A stretch of 64,000 bases of DNA, from positions 1 to 64,000 of the forward strand of contig CAJWLL010000007.1 in the NCBI GenBank assembly GCA_913043275.1, in the 5' to 3' direction. Every line of letters begins with the position of its first letter. Positions within the stretch are counted from its first letter, which is position 1. The position numbers and the translations under genes are program-made. Shown here piece after piece: positions 29,972-39,701 of this stretch. The DNA comes from an uncultured Flavobacteriaceae bacterium (GTDB taxonomy: Bacteria > Bacteroidota > Bacteroidia > Flavobacteriales > Flavobacteriaceae). The notes below the pieces were generated by a model. The model had not been told where the DNA came from and made no database searches. It saw only the letters and a list, made by a program, of their open reading frames with translations.

Positions 29972-31633
29972 TTATTTTTTTAATTGAATTCTTTTTCTTA
30001 GATAAGGGTGAATCAGACTCGATATGATTAAAATTAATAGGCCAACAACTAAAACTATTGTTTCGGATACTTCGGCCGTATATGCCAGAATAATAATCAA
30101 TATACCAACAACAAATAAAGTTGTTGAAAGTACCATTAATCCAAAAGAATTTTGTTCTGAATTTTTGTTGTCTTTAACGGGATCTATTACTTTAAGCTTA
30201 CAATAATTTATATAATCCAAACTCTCTTTTTTTAGAGCCTTAGCGTATAATTCATATACCCCCAAAAGAAATATAGGCAATATAGACCCCAAAAGCATTT
30301 CGTTGGCTCTTGATAAGTTTGCGCCTAATAGATCATCAGCAAAAAACTTAAGTACTGTGTTAATCGACAAGCTTATTATTGTAATCAATAAAATGGATAG
30401 ACCGGAATGTCTTTTAGAGAAAATGGCCCAAATTATAGGGGCATAGAGTGAACAACCTGTTACTGCCCCAACACTCAATACCAGATTGACAATTCCCCCG
30501 GCAGCCGGAACTATTAACGCAACCATGATTGTGCCTACTCCAAATAAAATGGTAGAGAGTTTTGCTACAAACATGATCTGACTGATAGTAGCTCTGGGCT
30601 TGAGCACTTTAAATATATCATTGGTTATCACTGAAGCAGCAAGGTTTAAAGTTGTGTTTACAGAGCTTGCAGTGGCAAAAACCATTCCTCCAATTATTAA
30701 TCCTAATAATCCTATTGGTAGTACTTGTTTACACATTAATAGATATGCGCCTTCATTTTCCAAAGCGACCAAAGAAGGATTTAAAACCCTGTAAATCATG
30801 GGAGGTAACATCCACAAAAATGGACTAATCAGATACAGAAATCCAAAAGTAAGTCCTACTTTTTTTGCTTCTTTAGGGGTTTTAACACTGGTATATCTCT
30901 GCACATATGCCCAATTACCTCCAATAAAAATGGTATTGAAAATTCCCACTCCAATAATAAACCACCAGGTGTATTCACCACTCGTCCAATCGAAGAAATC
31001 ATCCGGTACATTTTCTGTAAATTGCTGAAATCCACCAACTTCTCGAAGAGATAGGTAGACCACAATAACAACAGAAGCAGAAAGTATGACAAATTGTAGT
31101 ACATCGGTTATTATAACTGCCCACAGCCCACCAACAACTGTGTAAAGTAAAATCAATATCCCCAAAACTATAATACAAGCATTGATAGAAAAACCGGTCG
31201 ATATATTAATGATTTTGGCCACAGGATACAAAAAAGCTCCGCTGTAGGCCAAAGAAAGTATTAATATCAAGTAAGTAAAAAATTTCTGAACGCCGTCTCC
31301 CAATCTGTCTCTGACAAACTCAGCGGCCGTGAGACTATTTGTCTTTCTCCAGGCGGGTGCAATAAAGTAAGCCACTAAAAATCCACTTAAGCACATGGTC
31401 AGTTGTATGGTTATGGATACCCATCCAAGTTCATAAGCTATAGATCCCCAAACGACAAAAGTACCAGCCGAGAAAAAGCTCATAAACAAGGATAACCCAC
31501 TAATGGACCAAGGAACAGCTCCTCCTGCAGCAAAGTAGGACCTCATATCAGCCCCTCGTTTTCGAAAGGCCAGTCCAGCAAGAACAATTAACAAAGAAAA
31601 AACAAGGATAACGATATAATCGATATTGTTCAT
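29972..31633 (-). CDS. Sodium:solute symporter (SSS family)
   Basis: MNNIDYIVILVFSLLIVLAGLAFRKRGADMRSYFAAGGAVPWSISGLSLFMSFFSAGTFVVWGSIAYELGW; multi-TM. Confidence 0.93.
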   Translation of the reverse strand: MNNIDYIVILVFSLLIVLAGLAFRKRGADMRSYFAAGGAVPWSISGLSLFMSFFSAGTFVVWGSIAYELGWVSITIQLTMCLSGFLVAYFIAPAWRKTNSLTAAEFVRDRLGDGVQKFFTYLILILSLAYSGAFLYPVAKIINISTGFSINACIIVLGILILLYTVVGGLWAVIITDVLQFVILSASVVIVVYLSLREVGGFQQFTENVPDDFFDWTSGEYTWWFIIGVGIFNTIFIGGNWAYVQRYTSVKTPKEAKKVGLTFGFLYLISPFLWMLPPMIYRVLNPSLVALENEGAYLLMCKQVLPIGLLGLIIGGMVFATASSVNTTLNLAASVITNDIFKVLKPRATISQIMFVAKLSTILFGVGTIMVALIVPAAGGIVNLVLSVGAVTGCSLYAPIIWAIFSKRHSGLSILLITIISLSINTVLKFFADDLLGANLSRANEMLLGSILPIFLLGVYELYAKALKKESLDYINYCKLKVIDPVKDNKNSEQNSFGLMVLSTTLFVVGILIIILAYTAEVSETIVLVVGLLILIISSLIHPYLRKRIQLKK

Positions 31634-32267
31634 TTAAAATAATTTATTTTGAGGTTAGAGTCGAGGTTTTTTAAAACCGTTGTTTTTCACCGTAAATTTG
31701 AGACATAATTAAATATTCAGTTCTAATGATTCATATGGAGTAAAATCCTTTTGATCTGGGAACTATAAGATTATTTTTGGTGAATTTATGAAACCTTTTT
31801 TTTGATTTATAGAATTAATCATAAAATAACGATTAAAAGCCTTAGCTTTAAATCCTTAGGAACCAAATCATTTTGATAAGGTAAAATTTTTAAAAACTGT
31901 TTTTCTTATGCAAATCGTATAAAAATTTCTCAAAAAAAAATAATACAATTAATATTAGGGATTTTTTTCAGTGTATTTGATTTCAAGCTAAAAAATTATT
32001 TTAAAATAATTTAATCAATTGATGATTATGAACACCCTTAAGGCTTTGTTGAATTCTTGAAACTAAATTTTTAGGTTAGATTTTTTTTTGAATTAGATAT
32101 ATATTTTATCCATACAGATAATCCAATTTGATCATTAAAGTATAACAATTCTTATTTAAATCAGTAAAATTTTATGAGTAAAAGTTTGTGTTTAGAAATT
32201 AAAATGATTTATCTGTGTTTTTTTGAATTCTCAAATAACGTAGATTTTTTTTTAAATATTTAAATGA

Positions 32268-33203
32268 TCATTTTAAAAAAGATTTAATCAATGGACCATG
32301 AGTTTCTTTTGTTTCATAATTTTTTGTAAACATCAAATGCTCATATAAAAACATCCCTCCTACTCTTTTTCTTATTGAGATATCCTTTTTTAGATCGAAA
32401 ATTTTTTCCCATTCATTTCTCACACTATTCCATTTAGATTTGTTCGAATTCCACCAATCTATCGCCTGCTTGCATCTCTTATTTTTAACTTTTTTATAGG
32501 GTGATGTTCCTATTTCCTTTGCTATAATTTTAGATTTAAGTTCAGTTTTTAAAACCTTTGAATTATTTTGTTTATGAATCCAACCATAATTTGTGATCTC
32601 ATGACGATTCCACCTTTTCATGATGTTGTAATCATCACGTTTTGTATATTCCCTCCTAGGTAATGGAGCAGATGTTTCATTTTCCCAAAAACTTTTCCCA
32701 TCTACATGAACCCAAGATGAAGTTCCTTCATACCTTGGACTATCATCAACTTGATATACTTTTTGAGTCCATTGACCCTTCACCTGTTTTTTATTAAAAT
32801 TCTTACTTTTCCAAAGATTATTTCCCTGATAAATGTATAGAAGAGTATTTTGATAAAGCCAATCTTGTCTCCAGTGTTTTATAATTGATTTTTCATTTTC
32901 ATAGCCCACTATAAGTAGGTGTTGTATGGAAACTTTGTTTTTTTTATTCAGAATAGGTAAAGCCAATTCTAAAGCATAAGATTCATATTCATCAGACCCT
33001 ATATAATTCGCATTTTCAGAATAATTAAAGGTTTCAATAAATTTAAAATTTATTTCAAAGCAGCCACACATTTTTAAAATCGCTTCTTTATCTTTTTTTT
33101 GCTTTGATTGAGCAATTAATGCAAGAGAAAATAAAAACATTAAAGGAAGTAAAATAAAAAAAATAAGTTTATAAGTCTTTTTTCTTATGTAGATCATTTT
33201 CAA
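32268..33203 (-). CDS. Hypothetical secreted protein
   Basis: 311-aa ORF with N-terminal hydrophobic segment (LIFFILLPLMFLFSLALIAQS); no family recognised. Confidence 0.7.
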   Translation of the reverse strand: MKMIYIRKKTYKLIFFILLPLMFLFSLALIAQSKQKKDKEAILKMCGCFEINFKFIETFNYSENANYIGSDEYESYALELALPILNKKNKVSIQHLLIVGYENEKSIIKHWRQDWLYQNTLLYIYQGNNLWKSKNFNKKQVKGQWTQKVYQVDDSPRYEGTSSWVHVDGKSFWENETSAPLPRREYTKRDDYNIMKRWNRHEITNYGWIHKQNNSKVLKTELKSKIIAKEIGTSPYKKVKNKRCKQAIDWWNSNKSKWNSVRNEWEKIFDLKKDISIRKRVGGMFLYEHLMFTKNYETKETHGPLIKSFLK

Positions 33204-33539
33204 TCAATTATTATTATGTTCAAATGGAAAGTCCTTATGTGTAAGAGAGATATTGTAATCATGATTTATTAAAATTAAGTTTTTTAACATATTCAACTCC
33301 TCAAGGTTAACTAAAACAAGCATATAAGGATGTAACACCGGCAGTACTATATTTTTTTTAAGTATAAGGTCATGTTCTGGAACGTATGACGTGTTTGGAT
33401 CAATTTCTTTTAAATAAGAACAAAATTTATTTAAATTACCTTCATTAAGTGAGAAAAATAAATTGTTAAAGTGTAAATGATATTCTCTACAATCTTCACA
33501 AAATCCAAAAAAACCGTACTTATTTGATTTTAATATCAT
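33204..33539 (-). CDS. Hypothetical small protein with CxxC (FCEDC)
   Basis: 111-aa ORF ending 1 nt upstream of the 311-aa gene; FGFCEDCREYHLHFNNLFFSLNEGNLNKF. Confidence 0.65.
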   Translation of the reverse strand: MILKSNKYGFFGFCEDCREYHLHFNNLFFSLNEGNLNKFCSYLKEIDPNTSYVPEHDLILKKNIVLPVLHPYMLVLVNLEELNMLKNLILINHDYNISLTHKDFPFEHNNN

Positions 33540-33699
33540 AGATCAAATTTAATTATATTTATTTAATCTAAATAATAATTAATAAATTTTTATTGAGTTT
33601 AGGAATTATAAATGGAAGATTTATTTTAATAAAATTTTTTATAAAAAAAAACTATTTATAAGTATTTTTAAAAATTAAAATTTGATTATTTATATAAAA

Positions 33700-35094
33700 A
33701 TGAAAAAGCTAATATATCTTTTGATTCCAATTTTATTAACCTCTTGTTCAAGCTCTGAAAATGAACCTATAGATTCACCACTAAATACACCTTCATCAAT
33801 TAATAGTGATTCAAATAACGATTTATACACAAGTGATTCTTCATCAAGTAATGACTCTTCGTCAAGTATTGATTCAGTAACATCTGGTGACAATGAAAAT
33901 ATTGAATCTGAGAACAATGAGATTTCTACTGAAGGGTCTTCGCAACCCTCAAGTTGTAGTAATTTAATTGGTAATGGTCCTGATATGGAGTGGATTAAAT
34001 CTGTTGAAGGATCTGAGGAAGAGGCTCATGCACACTTTGTCTATACAACAAACGATAATGGATTTATTCAAGTTGGAGAAACAGGTTTTCTAGATAATAA
34101 TACTGCTAAAATACTTGTAGCTAAAACTGATTCAAAAGGAAGTATGATTTGGAAAAAAGAGTTTGGTAATTCGGGTCATAATCTAGGTAACTCTGTTGTC
34201 GAGGTAAGTGATGGATACATTATTTCTGGCTCTCTTAATAAAAACTCAACGATTATAAAACTTAATAAGTCTGACGGTGAGCAAAAATGGCTTAGTACAT
34301 TTGATAATGGAGGAACTGATGCAATTGAACACGTTGTTGAGATATCAACTGGCTTGGTTGGAATTGGATACATTAATGCAGAGGATGAAAATAATACTTT
34401 TTATACTGAAGGAACAGGTTATATGACTTTTTTAGATAGCCAGGGTAATAAAATTTCAAGTAAAAATATTGATTCCCAAATGTCTCATGCTTATAGAATT
34501 TATTCAATAAATAATAGTTTAATAATATCTGGATTGTCACCGGGAGCTGAAGATTATTCTCTTATGAAGACTGATTTAAATGGTGAAATGGAATGGATTA
34601 AAACTTACGGTGGAGAAAACAAAGATCATTGTTTTGCAATGGACATTGGTAATGACAATTCAATTTTTCTTTCAGGACACACTATTTCAGGTACAGAAAA
34701 TTGGGACTCATATACTATGAAAATTGATCAAAATGGAGATAAATTATGGGAGATGAAAAGAGGAAATCCAAGAGGATTTAATCCTTTATACATTCACGAT
34801 GAAGTATGGGATCTTAAGGCTACACCAGATGGTGGCTGTATTATTGTAGCTGGAACTGGTGATGAGTATAGTGAATATTCAGAAAAATGCGAAGGTAGTA
34901 TTGATCAATCAGACACATGGCATGTTTACCTAATTAAATTCTCTAAAGATGGAGATATTGAATGGGATAGAACCTATTATAGGACAGACGGAGGTGATTG
35001 GGCAGGGGAGGCTATTGACCTAACCCCAGATGGTGGAGCTATTATTGCCGTTGACAATAGTGTTTTTGGATTCTTAAAAATTTCTCCTTTCTAA
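33700..35094 (+). CDS. Predicted lipoprotein, Ser-rich linker plus repeats resembling a beta-propeller
   Basis: MKKLIYLLIPILLTSCSSSEN lipobox; Ser/Asp linker; repeated units VAKTDSKGSMIWKKEFGNSGHNLGNSV, KTDLNGEMEWIKTYGGENKDHCFAM, KFSKDGDIEWDRTYYRTDGGDWAGEAI. Confidence 0.75.
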   Translation: MKKLIYLLIPILLTSCSSSENEPIDSPLNTPSSINSDSNNDLYTSDSSSSNDSSSSIDSVTSGDNENIESENNEISTEGSSQPSSCSNLIGNGPDMEWIKSVEGSEEEAHAHFVYTTNDNGFIQVGETGFLDNNTAKILVAKTDSKGSMIWKKEFGNSGHNLGNSVVEVSDGYIISGSLNKNSTIIKLNKSDGEQKWLSTFDNGGTDAIEHVVEISTGLVGIGYINAEDENNTFYTEGTGYMTFLDSQGNKISSKNIDSQMSHAYRIYSINNSLIISGLSPGAEDYSLMKTDLNGEMEWIKTYGGENKDHCFAMDIGNDNSIFLSGHTISGTENWDSYTMKIDQNGDKLWEMKRGNPRGFNPLYIHDEVWDLKATPDGGCIIVAGTGDEYSEYSEKCEGSIDQSDTWHVYLIKFSKDGDIEWDRTYYRTDGGDWAGEAIDLTPDGGAIIAVDNSVFGFLKISPF

Positions 35095-35151
35095 TACTGA
35101 CTTAGATCTTGTAAAATGATTATAGACTAATCTTCAGATTATAATACGAAA

Positions 35152-35778
35152 TTATAAAAGTATAATTCGAATTCCAATTAAAATTAAAATCGCTCCAAAA
35201 ATATAACTTAATTGCTTTTGATTGCCTAGAAATAAATTTCGAATTTTCTGATGCGTTAGAAAAAAAGCCACCAGTGAAAACCAAAGTACAGTTGAACTAA
35301 CAATAATCATAGCCAGTAGGGTCATAACGGTTGGGTCAACTTTTGGTCCGACAACGAAGCTAAAGAGACTCAAAAAAAATAAGGTTGCTTTTGGATTCAA
35401 CAAGTTGGTCAGCAGTCCCATTCTAATTGCTGCATGCCATTTCATTTTGTAAAACCTTTGATCTTTCGTTAGTTCTATTTTTGTGTTTTTTGAAAAAAAA
35501 GAGGAAATCCCTATATAAATTAAATAAATAGCCCCGAGATATTTTATGAGGGTCAATAAAAAATCAGACTGAGACACTATCCAAGTCAATCCAAAAAAAG
35601 CGTACGTCAAATGAAAACATACACCCATTCCAAATCCAACTGCAGTCCATAATCCAATTTTTCGGGAGTATTGAATACTATTTCTACAAGCAACAATAAA
35701 ATCTGGACCTGGACTGATTAGTGCAATTAAATGTGCAATACTTACTGTGGCTATCAATGTTAGATTTTCCAAAAACAT
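35152..35778 (-). CDS. LysE family amino-acid exporter
   Basis: LIATVSIAHLIALISPGPDFIVACRNSIQYSRKIGLWTAVGFGMGV; LLTNLLNPKATLFFLSLF. Confidence 0.93.
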   Translation of the reverse strand: MFLENLTLIATVSIAHLIALISPGPDFIVACRNSIQYSRKIGLWTAVGFGMGVCFHLTYAFFGLTWIVSQSDFLLTLIKYLGAIYLIYIGISSFFSKNTKIELTKDQRFYKMKWHAAIRMGLLTNLLNPKATLFFLSLFSFVVGPKVDPTVMTLLAMIIVSSTVLWFSLVAFFLTHQKIRNLFLGNQKQLSYIFGAILILIGIRIILL

Positions 35779-35783
35779 CGAAT

Positions 35784-37913
35784 CTATTTGCTGGATTTCT
35801 CAAAACCTCTTGCCCTCATCAAAGCATCAATTTTAGCATCTCGACCTCTAAACAATTTATAGGCCTCCGCGGGATCTAATGAATTTCTAGGTGCAAACAA
35901 GTACTCCACCAAACGTTTGGCGAGCTGCTCATCATAAAATCCTCCGGGAGCTTCTGCAAATGCTTCTGCTGCATCGGCTGTCAATACATCCGCCCAAATA
36001 TAACTATAGTATGCAGTAGCATAGCTCTCTCCAGAAAAAACATGACTAAAATGTGGTGTACGATGGCGCATCGGTAATTCTTTTGGCATATTCAAGGCCT
36101 TTAAAGTTTTAAGTTCAAAACTTTCAATATCGATATCCTTAGGATCAGATATATGGAGTTTTAAATCCATTAAAGCAGATGCCAAATATTCTGTTGTAGC
36201 AAACCCTTGATTAAATTTAGCAGTATTTTTAATTTTTACTACCAGATCATTTGGAATTGGCTCCCCCGTTTGGTGATGAACTAAAAATTTTTTAATCACT
36301 TCATCACTAGACAACCAACGTTCCAAAAGCTGGGATTGGAATTCAGTGAAATCTCGAACGCCATTATTAAGTGTAGGGTAGCGGACATTTGATGAGAAAA
36401 AGTGTAATGCATGACCAAATTCGTGAAAGAAAGTTTTAGCATCCTCCCATGAGACTAATACAGGATCACCCTCAGCGGGTTTTAAAAAGTTTGAATTGTT
36501 GGAGGCAAGTACATTTTTTTCACCATCAAAGTTACTATAACTTCTATAGGTAGTGGCCCAAGCACCGGAACGTTTTCCGGGTCTAGCAAATGGATCTAAA
36601 TACCAAAGACCAATGTGTTGTCCGGTTCTTTTATCTTTTACTTCCCAAACCTTAACTTCTTCATTAAAAACTGGAACCGTACCAACTTCAAGTGGAGTAA
36701 AATCGTAAAAAAACAAACGTCCTGCAACATAATGCATTGCATCAGTCAATTGATCTAATTGTAAATATAGCTTCACTATTTCAGAGTCAAGATCATATTT
36801 TTTTAGGCGAACTTTTTCTGCATAATATCTATAATCCCAAGGTTCTATTGTGATCTGATCTTGATTGGCTATCAATTGCATATCGGCTACTTCCTCAGCA
36901 ACTCTTTCAATAGATGAAGGCCAAATGGTTTCAAGAAGGTTTAAGGCATTTTTAGGCGTTTTAGCCATTCTGTTATGCAGTCGCCATTCCGCAAAATTAT
37001 TGTATCCCAACAATTTAATTCGTTCATGTCTAAGCTTTAATATATCATAAATAATTGCCTTATTGTCGTATTTATCTTCATTGTCTCCACGTGAATAATA
37101 GTTTTTCCAGACTTGTTTTCTCAATTTGCGTTCTATTGAAAAAGTAAGAAATGGCTCCATAGAGGAACGCGTGTTAATTACAGCATATTTACCATCTTTT
37201 CCTTTTTCTTTAGCTATCTGAGCTGATGATTTGACAAAATCTTCAGGGAGACCTCCCAATTGATCTTCAGTAAGGTAAGTGATGTAATTTTCCTCATCAT
37301 GGAGTACATTATCAGAAAATGAAGCGTATAGCAGAGATAATTCTTTATTGATTTCGGCATATCGATTTTTTTTCTCTTTAGCCAATCCAGCACCATTCAT
37401 TTCGAAAGTTTGATAGATCCATTCCAAAAGGCGATGTTGATCTGATTCCAATGGATCAATTTTTGCATTCTCATAAATTTTAGCTATCCTTTTAAATAAC
37501 TTATCATTTTGAATAATTTTTGAGTGGTAATCGGCGAAAAGAGGGGCTATTTTTTTTTGAATTACTCTAAAATTTGGAGTGGATTCATTCCTTGATAATA
37601 CTCCATAATAAGCAGTTGCTCTTTCTAATTTAGATCCACTTCTTTCCATCTCTACGATAGTATTTTCAAAAGTAGGAGTGGCCGTATTATTGGCAATGGT
37701 CTGAATTTGTTCCAAATGTAATTCCATTGCAGAAAGCATTGCCTGCTCAACATCTTCAATTTTAACTTGGTCAAAAGCAGGAACCCCTCCAAATGGTTCG
37801 CTCCAAGGTTTTAAAAGGATATTATCAGCATCTTTCTTGGTTTGATGACAGCTAAATTGCAGTGTTATGAGTAGGATTAGTTTTAGATGAATAAAAGATG
37901 ATTGGGTTTCCAT
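35784..37913 (-). CDS. M3 family metallopeptidase (peptidyl-dipeptidase Dcp-like)
   Basis: TFFHEFGHALHFF zinc motif; PFGGVPAFDQVKIEDVEQAM; GESYATAYYSYIWADVLTADAAEAF. Confidence 0.94.
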   Translation of the reverse strand: METQSSFIHLKLILLITLQFSCHQTKKDADNILLKPWSEPFGGVPAFDQVKIEDVEQAMLSAMELHLEQIQTIANNTATPTFENTIVEMERSGSKLERATAYYGVLSRNESTPNFRVIQKKIAPLFADYHSKIIQNDKLFKRIAKIYENAKIDPLESDQHRLLEWIYQTFEMNGAGLAKEKKNRYAEINKELSLLYASFSDNVLHDEENYITYLTEDQLGGLPEDFVKSSAQIAKEKGKDGKYAVINTRSSMEPFLTFSIERKLRKQVWKNYYSRGDNEDKYDNKAIIYDILKLRHERIKLLGYNNFAEWRLHNRMAKTPKNALNLLETIWPSSIERVAEEVADMQLIANQDQITIEPWDYRYYAEKVRLKKYDLDSEIVKLYLQLDQLTDAMHYVAGRLFFYDFTPLEVGTVPVFNEEVKVWEVKDKRTGQHIGLWYLDPFARPGKRSGAWATTYRSYSNFDGEKNVLASNNSNFLKPAEGDPVLVSWEDAKTFFHEFGHALHFFSSNVRYPTLNNGVRDFTEFQSQLLERWLSSDEVIKKFLVHHQTGEPIPNDLVVKIKNTAKFNQGFATTEYLASALMDLKLHISDPKDIDIESFELKTLKALNMPKELPMRHRTPHFSHVFSGESYATAYYSYIWADVLTADAAEAFAEAPGGFYDEQLAKRLVEYLFAPRNSLDPAEAYKLFRGRDAKIDALMRARGFEKSSK

Positions 37914-38417
37914 GAATTATAATTTAAAAGTTTGGAGAAATGTTATTTGGGCTAATTATAGTTTTCTAAAGTGGAAATTACGTTTAAAATTAAGACTTAG
38001 TGTTTTCGATTTGCCGAAATCTTCTTTTCACTCCTAAGAATTTATTTATTGTAATATCAAAATTTTTAATTAAAAATTTACTTCTTTGTTTAATGTTATT
38101 CTTTTTACCTTCAGTGGTCAGTAATATTATATTTCAGTGAAAGGAAGTTTAAATGTTCGTATATCTTAAAATACTAATTCAAAAAAAATGTAAATATTAA
38201 ATTTATCGATTTTTAATGTACTGAATTAATAGAAAAATATCCAAACCAGATTGGATATGAAGAAAAATTAATTTACAATATTTCTAATCAAGAATTAAAG
38301 AGAACTGTATGTGTAATTGTAGATATTTTAAATTGCAATTAATCTGAATGTTAATTTTTCTACTAAAAAAAGTTTTGATTAAAGATTCTTTATTTATAAA
38401 TAATTTTAAAAATTAAA

Positions 38418-39524
38418 ATGAAAAACAAACTAATAATAACATTAATTGGAATCAGTCTTTCTACCTCATTCGTTTATTCACAGAGACCTAACACAAAAAA
38501 AATTGCAATTCCATATCTTCAAGAACCACTCAATCCACTTGATAATAATATTGAGTCGTATCATTCATCAGTAGTAAATAATTCGACTTTTTTTCAACCA
38601 AAAACAGTAAATATCTTGAATATTTTTAAATCTTCAGGAATAACTCAGCCATCTGCTTTTCAATCTTCAAAGCAAAAAATTATTTTAAATGGCTTTAAAG
38701 AAATGAATTCATTAGTTGATGCAGATATAGAAATTAGATTTGTAATAAATAATGTTTCTTTTTCAAGTAATGTTTTTAAAGAAGAGTATAAAAGAAAAAT
38801 AAACGACACTACATATGTAAATGCTATTGGTGGAAAATACAGGGTTGATGCAACTGTTAACTACAGTGAGTTTATAATTGACAATAAGAATGATAAAAAA
38901 GTAATTTCAAATGAAGGAATAATCGTAAATAATTTATTTGTTTCCAGTCTATTCAGTGAATATGCCCCAGCAGTTATAGCCCATGATAAAAACAAAGATT
39001 TTAATGCAATGAATTTATATTCTCAAATTATAAATCAAAGTCTTCAAAATTTTCAGTATGGTATTAATAATAATTATGGTTTTCCACTTAAATACTATGA
39101 TATTAATTTTGTAAGGGGTAGAGGAAGGAAATATGATTACTCAGACTTATCTAAAGCGTTTGAGAATATAGGTAGAATTCGTGAAATAGTTAAACGAGCA
39201 TTCATAGAGGGTGCTACCTCTAGGTATGGAAACTTTACAGAAAAGATGAGAAATGAAATCTCCAAAAAAATAGATGAATGTATAAGCATATGGGGAAATG
39301 CAATTAAAGAATATGTTCCGAAGAAACGAAGAACTAGGATTGGGGACAAAATTATTGATCATCTATATATTAATCTTTCAGTAGCGTATTTTTTAAAGGG
39401 GAATTGGGATAAATCGTATAATTCACTTTCAAGGGTCAAAATAAGTAAAGGGGAAATTAAGGAAGCTTCAAAATTTAGATCTAAAATAGAGGATTATGTA
39501 AAAAGGATAAACATTAATAAATAA
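38418..39524 (+). CDS. Hypothetical secreted protein, TPR-like C-terminus
   Basis: Signal peptide MKNKLIITLIGISLSTSFVYSQ; C-terminal YINLSVAYFLKGNWDKSYNSLSRVKISKGEIKEASKF. Confidence 0.7.
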   Translation: MKNKLIITLIGISLSTSFVYSQRPNTKKIAIPYLQEPLNPLDNNIESYHSSVVNNSTFFQPKTVNILNIFKSSGITQPSAFQSSKQKIILNGFKEMNSLVDADIEIRFVINNVSFSSNVFKEEYKRKINDTTYVNAIGGKYRVDATVNYSEFIIDNKNDKKVISNEGIIVNNLFVSSLFSEYAPAVIAHDKNKDFNAMNLYSQIINQSLQNFQYGINNNYGFPLKYYDINFVRGRGRKYDYSDLSKAFENIGRIREIVKRAFIEGATSRYGNFTEKMRNEISKKIDECISIWGNAIKEYVPKKRRTRIGDKIIDHLYINLSVAYFLKGNWDKSYNSLSRVKISKGEIKEASKFRSKIEDYVKRININK

Positions 39525-39701
39525 ACCTTTTAAATTAAGTAATTTTAAGGTCATGTTAATCTTTGAATATTGAAGGCTTTAAAAAGTCAAATGAATTAGT
39601 ATTATATTTAATTTCGAGAACCCTTAAGGAAAATTAAATTTAATACCGGTTTAAAAAACCCCTATAGAATAGATAATGTGTTGTGATAAAAAATTATTAA
39701 A

